Shown: positions 1 to 4,843 of the stretch, one piece after another
How the letters are laid out: every line of letters starts with the position of its first letter
How positions within the stretch are numbered: the first letter of the stretch is position 1
Assembly: GCA_027451565.1 (NCBI GenBank)
Contig: DAIDJC010000170.1
Location: 1-7,440 of the forward strand
DNA from: Limisphaerales bacterium
Lineage (GTDB): Bacteria; Verrucomicrobiota; Verrucomicrobiia; Limisphaerales; UBA11358
Reading direction: 5' to 3'
Length of the DNA stretch: 7,440 bases
The notes under the pieces: generated by a model
What the model saw: the letters and a program-made list of their open reading frames with translations, nothing else
Told to the model about the DNA's origin: nothing
The model's database searches: none
Position numbers and translations under genes: made by a program

Positions 1-246
1 GACGTCGGTGGCTGGTGGGGAGGAGATGAGGGAGGTTTTTGGGGAGGGGATCGGGGGCAGTGGCACGGAGGTGATCGTGCGGGTTGGGGTGGTGGAGGGC
101 GTGTATTCAATCGAGGCTACACTATGCAGGCTTTTAGCGCCCGCGGGGCGGCGAGTCGGGGTGTTTTCAGTGGAGGTGGCGGATTTCGTGGCGGCGGCGG
201 CTTTCATGGGGGAGGTGGTTTCCATGGCGGTGGCGGCAGGAGGTAA
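1..246 (+). CDS. C-terminal end of a DUF3300-type Gly-rich protein (5' truncated)
   Basis: The frame starting at base 1 stays open to a TAA at 244-246 and gives the last 81 residues of a larger protein. The first half is rich in Gly, Trp and Asp (GGWWGGD, GGFWGGD). The second half ends in three GGGGF(R/H) units and a terminal GGGGRR. Low-complexity Gly/His/Arg/Trp tails of this kind are typical of the DUF3300 family, whose globular domain would lie left of the window. DUF3300 genes are often directly followed by a DUF2950 gene, and that is what comes next, 55 bases downstream. The family is exported in many bacteria and its role is unknown. The domain itself is not visible, so the call rests on the tail and the neighbour. 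A longer ATG-initiated frame (8-253) overlaps it but gives no family-like protein. Confidence 0.72.
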   Translation, partial: DVGGWWGGDEGGFWGGDRGQWHGGDRAGWGGGGRVFNRGYTMQAFSARGAASRGVFSGGGGFRGGGGFHGGGGFHGGGGRR

Positions 247-301
247 ACGGTGAACAATGTTATGATTTGGCTTGGAACAAAAAACTCTTGAAATCCACAC
301 C

Positions 302-1306
302 ATGAAATTTTTCAATTCATTGCCTCGTTTTGTCGGACTTTTAGCCTTGGCACTTTTTGGGGCGGGTGCGGTGATGCTATCCTCAAGACTCCATGCGGCG
401 GAGCCGGGAACGGAGACTGCAAACCTCCTCATCTCGGAGGAATTGTTTCCTTCTCCGGATATGGCCATAAAGGCTCTGCAAACAGCTACAAAATCCAAGA
501 ATCAAGCGGCACTCAATGAAATCTTCGGTCCGCTGTTTTTGGAGTTATCCACCGGCGACCCGGTGCAGGATGCAATTAATGCGCAGCACTTTGCCGCCAG
601 GATGGCTCAGGGTTGTTCACTGACAAATGAAGGGAGTGACACAATCATCCTCATGGTTGGCACAAACAACTGGCCTTTTCCCATTCCCTTGGTGAGAGCA
701 GGCGGGCAGTGGTATTTCGACACGGCGGCAGGCAAGGAAGAAATCCTCAACCGGCACATTGGCAAGGATGAGTACAGCGCCATCGGTGTTTGCCGGGCTT
801 ATGTGACGGCGCAACAGCAATATGCCCAACTCAATCTGGCGGCAGGCGGAGTGGCGCAATATGCGCAGAAATTCAAAAGTTCACCTGGCAAAAAGGATGG
901 CCTCTATTGGCCGGTTCAGGGCAATGAAGCGCCCAGTCCTTTTGGACCCTTGGTGGCGGAAGCACATGCCGAGGGTTATGGATCGCATAAACACACTATT
1001 CCCCATGCCTTTCACGGTTATTATTTCAAAATCTTGACGCGGCAAGGTGAGGCCGCGCCCGGCGGAAAAAAGAATTACCTGAGTCACGGCAGCCTCATAG
1101 GTGGATTCGCACTGCTGGCTTATCCCGCAGATTGGGGCCAGTCAGGTATCATGACCTTTATCGTCAACCAGGATGGCAAGGTGTATCAGCGTGATTTTGG
1201 CGAGCAGACGGCGCGGATCGCGCCGACCCTGGTGGAATACAATCCAGACAACCAGTGGACTCTGGTATCGGATGAAGGAATCCTAAGCGCAGCGTCAGAG
1301 AAATGA
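302..1306 (+). CDS. DUF2950 family exported protein
   Basis: The protein has 334 residues and belongs to DUF2950, a bacterial family of unknown function. It has a Sec signal peptide: basic MKFFNSLPR, a hydrophobic stretch over about residues 11-26, and probable cleavage around Ala32-Ala33. It should therefore be periplasmic or exported. The C-terminal half carries the family's hallmark segments: HGYYFKILTRQG (about 238-249), APGG (252-255), GGFALLAYPADWGQSGIMTF (267-286), VNQDGKVYQ (288-296) and a final EYNPDNQW. The middle segment has a conserved RAGGQWYFDTAAGKEEI patch (132-148). The ATG at 302 was chosen because it starts the signal peptide cleanly; an in-frame TTG at 272 would add ten polar residues before it. 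No convincing Shine-Dalgarno sequence precedes either start. It follows the DUF3300-type gene and probably shares its transcript. No enzymatic motif is recognised. Confidence 0.9.
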   Translation: MKFFNSLPRFVGLLALALFGAGAVMLSSRLHAAEPGTETANLLISEELFPSPDMAIKALQTATKSKNQAALNEIFGPLFLELSTGDPVQDAINAQHFAARMAQGCSLTNEGSDTIILMVGTNNWPFPIPLVRAGGQWYFDTAAGKEEILNRHIGKDEYSAIGVCRAYVTAQQQYAQLNLAAGGVAQYAQKFKSSPGKKDGLYWPVQGNEAPSPFGPLVAEAHAEGYGSHKHTIPHAFHGYYFKILTRQGEAAPGGKKNYLSHGSLIGGFALLAYPADWGQSGIMTFIVNQDGKVYQRDFGEQTARIAPTLVEYNPDNQWTLVSDEGILSAASEK

Positions 1307-1358
1307 CGCCATCAGCGCCGGTTTTGCAAATCAGACGTTTCGCTGCCCGGACTGGGTG

Positions 1359-1499
1359 ATGTGCCAAACCCTGACTGCGGACGATTGGAAAGCTACGCTG
1401 GAATCTGCAGATCAGGGGCTGCTCGGGATGAACGGCCAAGGGAGTTTTGATCAATTTCCGATGGAAACGAGACCAACGGACGACGGCATGCTTTCATGA
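1359..1499 (+). CDS. possible small protein, 46 aa, coupled to the GH28 gene
   Basis: This frame is open from 1287 and closes with TGA at 1497-1499. It overlaps the GH28 start as ATGA (1496-1499), a classic translational-coupling arrangement. The first ATG is at 1359, with GTG one codon upstream. The peptide begins MCQTLTADDWKATLESADQG and ends PTDDGMLS; it has ordinary amino-acid composition, with no membrane segment or low complexity. The open stretch before the ATG (FRCPDWV) also looks protein-like. The fragment might therefore be the tail of a decayed longer gene rather than an intact small gene. No family is recognised and there is no clear ribosome binding site. The call rests only on open frame, composition and overlap. 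Confidence 0.28.
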   Translation: MCQTLTADDWKATLESADQGLLGMNGQGSFDQFPMETRPTDDGMLS

Positions 1500-2758
1500 A
1501 CTTGATTTTTTCCACAGCCATTATTCTTGTGATGGCAGCAGCAGGGTGCGCGTGTCCGCCTCATAAAATGGCTGCAACGGCGGCAACTTATAACGTCCGT
1601 GATTTTGGGGCCACTGGCGACGGGACCAACGAGGATACGGTTGCATTCCAAAAAGCGCTGGACGCATGTGCCATTTCTGGCGGCGGGTTTGTGGTGGTTC
1701 CGGCGGGCAAATATTTGATCGGCAGTGTGCAGATTGGCAATCGCACCATTCTGCGGCTGGAGAAGGATTCCATCATCATGGGCAGTCCCGATGTTAATGA
1801 CTATCCGATGATGGATGTCCGCTGGGAAGGCCGGTGGCAGCCGGGCCGGCGAGCGCTGATCTATTCGGCAAACGTGGACGACACCGGCATCATTGGGCCG
1901 GGGCGCATTGAGGGAAATGCGGCGGTTGCCGCGCCGCAAAATCCCCGGGGGGTTGTCGTGCTTGAACCGATGAACTGCAACCGGGTTCGCTGGGAGGGTT
2001 TTACGGTCACGCAAGGCGGCAATTGGGCCACGCACCCGACTTTTTGCACTGATGTTGTCATTGAAAACGTTCACATTGTTGGTGGTCGTGACGGCATTGA
2101 TGTGGATTCCTGCAAAAGGGTGCGCATTGAACATTGCGATATAGACACTGGCGATGATTCCATCAGTCTTAAATCCGGTCGCGGATTGGACGGGGCTCGC
2201 CTGGGCAAGCCCACGGAGGATGTGGTCATCACCCGGTGCGTTTTACATGGACGACGTTTCGCGTGTATTGGCATCGGCAGCGAGACCTCCGGGGGCATCC
2301 GCAATATTCGCATTGAGCATTGCAAGCTGGCCAGCCGGACTTTTGGCATTTATGTGAAAACCCGCATCGGGCGCGCCGGGGTCATTGAAAACATTGCGGG
2401 CGAGGACCTGGACATTCTTGCGGGGGGGTTCTTGAAAATCAACCTGACCAGCGCCGGCAACTTGAATACTGAGGATGATCCGGTGGAGGGCCTGCCCGGT
2501 TTTCCCCTGGGGCGGAATTTCAGTTTTTCAGAAATTCGCGCAGCCAACTGCTCCAAGCTGGTGGACGCCAGGGAAATTTCTCCACGGCGCCCGCTGGAGG
2601 GATTGTCTCTGGCCAATATCTCGGGCCGTTGCAAGCAGGGCATTTCACTTGCAAACATGTCCGGTGTAAGACTCAGCGGCATCCGCGTGAACGGCTGCAC
2701 CGGTGCTTTGCTGAGCCTGACAAATGTCCAAGGCAGCGGACTGGGGGCCTCCAAATGA
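1496..2758 (+). CDS. GH28 family (polygalacturonase-like) lipoprotein
   Basis: A 420-residue right-handed beta-helix glycoside hydrolase of family GH28, the family that hydrolyses pectin-type polymers. The N-terminus is a lipoprotein signal: a hydrophobic stretch and lipobox A-A-G-Cys18, which implies a membrane anchor facing the periplasm or cell surface. Residues 31-80 form the usual entry module (YNVRDFGATGDGTNEDT, then GGGFVVVPAGKYLIGS). LEKDSIIMGSPDVNDYP (88-104) and GPGRIEGN (134-141) follow at their expected places. The catalytic zone has DGIDVDSC (199-206) and DTGDDSISLKSG (217-228), with Asp199, Asp220 and Asp221 as likely catalytic acids. GSETSGG lies at 261-267 and YVKTR at 286-290. 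Three canonical motifs are altered: NTD is GRD, the GHG histidine position is Phe255, and RIK is YVK. The substrate may thus not be plain polygalacturonan. The gene overlaps short frames at both ends by ATGA. The start at 1496 is set by the lipoprotein signal. Confidence 0.9.
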   Translation: MNLIFSTAIILVMAAAGCACPPHKMAATAATYNVRDFGATGDGTNEDTVAFQKALDACAISGGGFVVVPAGKYLIGSVQIGNRTILRLEKDSIIMGSPDVNDYPMMDVRWEGRWQPGRRALIYSANVDDTGIIGPGRIEGNAAVAAPQNPRGVVVLEPMNCNRVRWEGFTVTQGGNWATHPTFCTDVVIENVHIVGGRDGIDVDSCKRVRIEHCDIDTGDDSISLKSGRGLDGARLGKPTEDVVITRCVLHGRRFACIGIGSETSGGIRNIRIEHCKLASRTFGIYVKTRIGRAGVIENIAGEDLDILAGGFLKINLTSAGNLNTEDDPVEGLPGFPLGRNFSFSEIRAANCSKLVDAREISPRRPLEGLSLANISGRCKQGISLANMSGVRLSGIRVNGCTGALLSLTNVQGSGLGASK

Positions 2759-2937
2759 GGCTGCCACCCGGCTCGCTCTTCTCGCGCTTTAGCGGGCGTG
2801 TGGAGGTTTTTGAAATTTCAAATGCCGAGGATGAACCGCTCAAAAACCAGGATGCACCCTTCGCTTCCACGCTTTGCAAAGGAGGCTTGCCAGATGTTTG
2901 CAGGCTGGCGATGCTTGCGGGCATCGTTGAGCCATGA
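2755..2937 (+). CDS. possible small protein, 60 aa, bridging GH28 and TMEM175 genes
   Basis: This frame runs from an ATG overlapping the GH28 stop (ATGA, 2755-2758) to a TGA overlapping the next gene's start (ATGA, 2934-2937). It therefore fills the whole gap between the two genes with no untranslated base. The product starts MRLPPGSLFSRFSGRVEVFE, has an acidic middle (NAEDEP) and ends CRLAMLAGIVEP; two cysteines lie in CKGGLPDVC. It has no signal peptide and no clear membrane helix. The family is not recognised. The double overlap is the main argument for translation. Against it, the frame is short, unrecognised, and the open frame also continues upstream inside the GH28 gene by chance. If untranslated, the stretch would simply be a 175-base gap. 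Confidence 0.38.
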   Translation: MRLPPGSLFSRFSGRVEVFEISNAEDEPLKNQDAPFASTLCKGGLPDVCRLAMLAGIVEP

Positions 2938-3581
2938 ACCCTATTCGGAACCTTTTCTTTCGCCTCAAAGAAGGCAATCTTCCATTGGGCCGGATCGAGG
3001 CATTCAGTGATGGCATATTTGCCGTGGCAGCAACCTTGCTGGTCATGGATTTGAAAGACATCCCCTTGCCAGCACATCCTACTCCATTGGAGTTGGGTCG
3101 AGTCTTGGTTGCCGCCTTGCCCCAGTTTCTAAGTTGGATGATCAGTTTCGTCATCGTTGCCAAATTCTGGTTGAATCACCACCACTTGCTCCATCTGGCA
3201 GGGCATGCCGATTATGGGATGGTTTGGATCAATTCCATTTTCCTTATGTTTCAATCCCTGGTGCCCTTTCCAACTGCGATGATGGGACAATATCCGGATA
3301 ATCCCCTGGCGGTGGGTTTGTTTGGGGTGACAATGGCTGTCAACACGATCCTTTTTATTGGGTTATATGCGTATATTTTAAGGAGGACAGCCCGTCCGGA
3401 AATGCTGGCGCTCGAGGATCCTCTGGTTCTGCGCAAATCCTGGGTGGGGCCGATTTCCTATCTCACTGGCGCGGGACTTGCCTGGGTTCACCCGGCCCTC
3501 GCGTTTGGAATTTATTTTGCCACCCCACTTTTCTTTATCACCCCTTTGCATCGAAAGCACGTGGCCCGGCCCGGACGATAG
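2934..3581 (+). CDS. TMEM175/DUF1211 family membrane protein, probable K+ channel
   Basis: The product has 215 residues and is an integral inner-membrane protein. It carries the TMEM175 signature R-x-x-x-F-S-D-G as Arg20-Ile-Glu-Ala-Phe24-Ser-Asp-Gly27 at the start of helix 1, followed by IFAVAATLLVMDLK. Hydrophobic segments lie at about 24-40, 55-80, 96-113, 124-148, 172-184 and 186-205, which fits the six-helix bacterial form. WLNHHHLLH (79-87) after helix 2 and SLVPFPTAMMG (108-118) are also typical. Characterised bacterial homologues are tetrameric potassium-selective channels in which helix 1 lines the pore. That function is assigned here by family only. The ATG at 2934 leaves a 19-residue cytosolic lead before the signature, as usual. 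It overlaps the stop of the preceding short frame (ATGA). The link to the GH28 gene is positional and suggests no shared pathway. Confidence 0.9.
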   Translation: MNPIRNLFFRLKEGNLPLGRIEAFSDGIFAVAATLLVMDLKDIPLPAHPTPLELGRVLVAALPQFLSWMISFVIVAKFWLNHHHLLHLAGHADYGMVWINSIFLMFQSLVPFPTAMMGQYPDNPLAVGLFGVTMAVNTILFIGLYAYILRRTARPEMLALEDPLVLRKSWVGPISYLTGAGLAWVHPALAFGIYFATPLFFITPLHRKHVARPGR

Positions 3582-3680
3582 AGCGCGGCGATGGAACAGT
3601 TTTGAACTGCTGGGTCGTCTGTTGAAAGACACCTGCCTAATCCAACACCTTCAAGCCGTGTGAACTTTTGCTTGCAAAAC

Positions 3681-3806
3681 TCAGTTTGAGTTTTCTCCCA
3701 AGAGATCAGCCACCCTGTAAAACAAATCTCGCGAAGTTCCCAGAGGCGGTCGCAGCTCGGCTTCGGGCTGGGCCTGCCCCAGTTTGTTTTCATAAATGGC
3801 TTTGAA
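3681..3806 (-). pseudogene. possible gene remnant, unrecognised, 41 codons
   Basis: On the minus strand a stop-to-stop frame reads with normal protein composition. It begins FKAIYENKLGQAQPEAELRP and continues PLGTSRDLFYRVADLLGE to a TGA at 3681-3683. It has no ATG, GTG or TTG near its beginning and is closed upstream by a TGA (3807-3809). If it ever coded, it is the 3' end of a gene interrupted or frameshifted near 3805-3815. The neighbouring minus-strand frame there (ending CFGMQIYDSK) could be the continuation. The family is not recognised. It may be a chance reading, and the hairpin at 3753-3770 lies within it. Confidence 0.25.
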
Positions 3807-3908
3807 TCATATATTTGCATGCCAAAACAACGGGGTGATGAGTTCCCTGTGCCTGAAATGGAATGGATCATGGCGCTGTGAGGCTTTAGGATCAAACAAC
3901 CGACAATA

Positions 3909-4018
3909 AATTGGCGCTGCCATCACTTGCGCCCAACTCGCGATGAGGCCAATTGCCCATCCTTGACTTGCATCCAATTGGCGCTTTGTTTGTTCTGCCG
4001 TTCCGTCAGATGGGCAAT
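3909..4018. repeat. cluster of short direct and inverted repeats
   Basis: Three exact repeat pairs interlock here. AATTGGCGCT occurs at 3909-3918 and 3976-3985 as a direct repeat. GCCAATTG at 3948-3955 is inverted at 3975-3982 with a 19-base spacer. ATTGCCCAT at 3952-3960 is inverted as ATGGGCAAT at 4010-4018. The block ends about 54 bases upstream of the rplU -35 box. It could be a protein-binding region or a folded RNA or DNA element, or chance. No known element is recognised. Confidence 0.35.
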
Positions 4019-4047
4019 CGCGCGATCTTCTGGGGGCTTTTTGAGGG

Positions 4048-4107
4048 CTTTGAAAAATTAAAAATCAATCGTTGACAAGTTTTCTGGCCTCTTGTTTAAT
4101 GTTTAAC
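4048..4107 (+). promoter_or_regulatory. strong sigma-70 promoter of the rplU-rpmA operon
   Basis: A perfect -35 box TTGACA lies at 4072-4077. It is followed after exactly 17 bases by TTTAAT at 4095-4100, a five-of-six match to the -10 consensus. Upstream, 4048-4066 is A/T-rich with A-tracts (GAAAAATTAAAAATC) at the spacing expected for an UP element bound by the RNA polymerase alpha subunit. Initiation near 4107 is predicted, giving a leader of only about 19 bases before the L21 ATG. The rRNA-promoter-like design suits a ribosomal protein operon. Confidence 0.85.
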
Positions 4108-4125
4108 CCTTTGCGGGATTACTTT

Positions 4126-4437
4126 ATGTACGCTGTATTAGAAACTGGAAGCAAGCAGTACCGTGTCGCTGCGGGCGACACCATCGAAATTGAACGCCTT
4201 GAGGTTGAGGCGGGCAGCGCGCACACATTTGATCGTGTCTTGTTGGTAAATAAAGACGGCAAGGTCAGCGTGGGCGCGCCAACTCTTGCCGGGGCTACTG
4301 TGGCCGCCGATGTGGTCAGCCACATCCGGGGCGACAAAAAAATCACGTTCAAGATGAAACGCCGCAAAGGTTATCACAAAACAATCGGGCATCGGCAGGA
4401 ATTGACCGTTGTGAAAATAACCGCCATCCACGCTTGA
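4126..4437 (+). CDS. rplU: 50S ribosomal protein L21
   Basis: The product has 103 residues, the standard length for bL21, a large-subunit protein that binds 23S rRNA. It starts MYAVLETGSKQYRVAAGD and includes the family's basic patch KITFKMKRRKGYHKTIGHRQ (about 74-93), the rRNA-contacting loop, before the terminal LTVVKITAI. The ATG at 4126 was chosen because it gives the canonical N-terminus. An in-frame TTG at 4072 is the promoter -35 box itself and cannot be a start. A weak GGGA sits seven bases before the ATG. It is the first gene of an rplU-rpmA operon, with rpmA 22 bases downstream. The very short leader leaves no room for a leader-based autoregulatory RNA. Confidence 0.97.
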   Translation: MYAVLETGSKQYRVAAGDTIEIERLEVEAGSAHTFDRVLLVNKDGKVSVGAPTLAGATVAADVVSHIRGDKKITFKMKRRKGYHKTIGHRQELTVVKITAIHA

Positions 4438-4440
4438 TAT

Positions 4441-4460
4441 TTAGACTTTATTAGACTTTA
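4441..4460 (+). repeat. perfect tandem repeat, 2 x TTAGACTTTA, in front of rpmA
   Basis: Two adjacent exact copies of the 10-mer TTAGACTTTA fill the space between the rplU stop and the rpmA start; the last A is the first base of the rpmA ATG. The stretch is A/T-rich and unstructured and contains no Shine-Dalgarno sequence. It may act as an open loading site for ribosomes, or be a simple duplication. Confidence 0.8.
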
Positions 4461-4723
4461 TGGCACACAAAAAGGGACAAGGCAGCGTTAAAAACGGGCG
4501 CGATAGCGTCAGCAAGCGTCTGGGTGTGAAAGAGTTTGGTGGTACCCAGGTCACCGCCGGCAGCATTCTCATCCGCCAGCGCGGCAGCCGGTTTATCGCC
4601 GGTAAAAACGTGGGAACAGGCCGTGATTGGACCCTGTTTGCTCTTGCTGAGGGCAAGGTTCAATTTGATAAAGGCAGCCGCCGCGTGAATGTCATCACCA
4701 CTCCCGCCACGGTGAAAAACTAG
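4460..4723 (+). CDS. rpmA: 50S ribosomal protein L27
   Basis: The product has 87 residues and matches bL27, whose flexible N-terminus reaches the peptidyl-transferase centre. It begins MAHKKGQGSVKNGRDSVSKR and continues with the conserved KEFGGTQVTAGSILIRQRG and GTGRDWTLFALAEGKVQF, all at expected positions. It begins directly with the mature form and lacks the N-terminal extension cleaved by the Prp (YsxB) protease in Firmicutes. No ysxB/prp gene lies between rplU and rpmA, which agrees. It is the second gene of the rplU operon, and an intrinsic terminator follows 33 bases after its stop. No ribosome binding site is visible; a tandem repeat occupies that place. Confidence 0.97.
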   Translation: MAHKKGQGSVKNGRDSVSKRLGVKEFGGTQVTAGSILIRQRGSRFIAGKNVGTGRDWTLFALAEGKVQFDKGSRRVNVITTPATVKN

Positions 4724-4755
4724 ACCTTGGTTTTTAAAATTCGCTTTCAATAGTG

Positions 4756-4783
4756 AGGCGAGGTCTTGGGCCTCGCCTTTTTT
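4756..4783 (+). terminator. intrinsic terminator of the rplU-rpmA operon
   Basis: An 8-bp perfect stem, AGGCGAGG (4756-4763) with CCTCGCCT (4771-4778), encloses the 7-base loop TCTTGGG. It runs directly into six T residues (4778-4783). It lies 33 bases after the rpmA stop and about 60 bases before obgE, so obgE probably has its own promoter or depends on readthrough. No convincing promoter could be named in 4784-4843. Confidence 0.9.
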
Positions 4784-4843
4784 GTTTGGTTCAAATCAAT
4801 CTTTTGTTTACAAAAGCCGGTGTGATCGCTCCGGCAGGTTTGC

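Larger units (their letters stand above)
3582..4047. other. gene-poor intergenic region
   Basis: No recognisable gene lies between the TMEM175 stop and the rplU promoter. The region contains a small hairpin at 3753-3770 (7-bp stem, GCTT loop) followed by GGCCTGCCCC and a loosely T-rich stretch. It is a poor candidate terminator for the upstream genes. It also holds a protein-like minus-strand tract at 3681-3806 and a cluster of short repeats at 3909-4018, both listed separately. Short plus-strand frames such as 3796-3909 and 3819-3881 exist but lack family features or convincing initiation signals. Confidence 0.6.

Noticed and set aside
8..253. ATG-initiated 81-codon plus-strand frame
   Set aside because: It is a Val/Gly-rich shadow of the frame starting at base 1, whose Gly-Phe-His repeats and stop position fit a real protein tail.
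1451..2134. 227-codon minus-strand frame across the GH28 gene
   Set aside because: Antisense to a clear GH28 gene, with composition of a reverse reading and no recognisable family.
3753..3770. Hairpin as terminator of the TMEM175 transcript
   Set aside because: The stem is short, is followed by GGCCTGCCCC rather than T residues, and lies over 170 bases after the stop.
3512..3895. 127-codon minus-strand frame
   Set aside because: It overlaps the end of the TMEM175 gene, is rich in Cys, Lys and Ser, and matches no family. Only its upstream part might relate to the remnant tract at 3681-3806.
3796..3909. 37-codon plus-strand frame
   Set aside because: No ribosome binding site, unusual Cys/Trp content and no family resemblance.
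4072..4125. N-terminal extension of L21 from a TTG at 4072
   Set aside because: The TTG is the -35 box of the promoter and the transcript should start near 4107. L21 has its canonical length and N-terminus from the ATG at 4126.
4801..4816. CTTTTG-TTTA-CAAAAG hairpin before obgE as an operator
   Set aside because: It is only a 6-bp A/T-rich palindrome with no recognised binding motif; such elements arise easily by chance.
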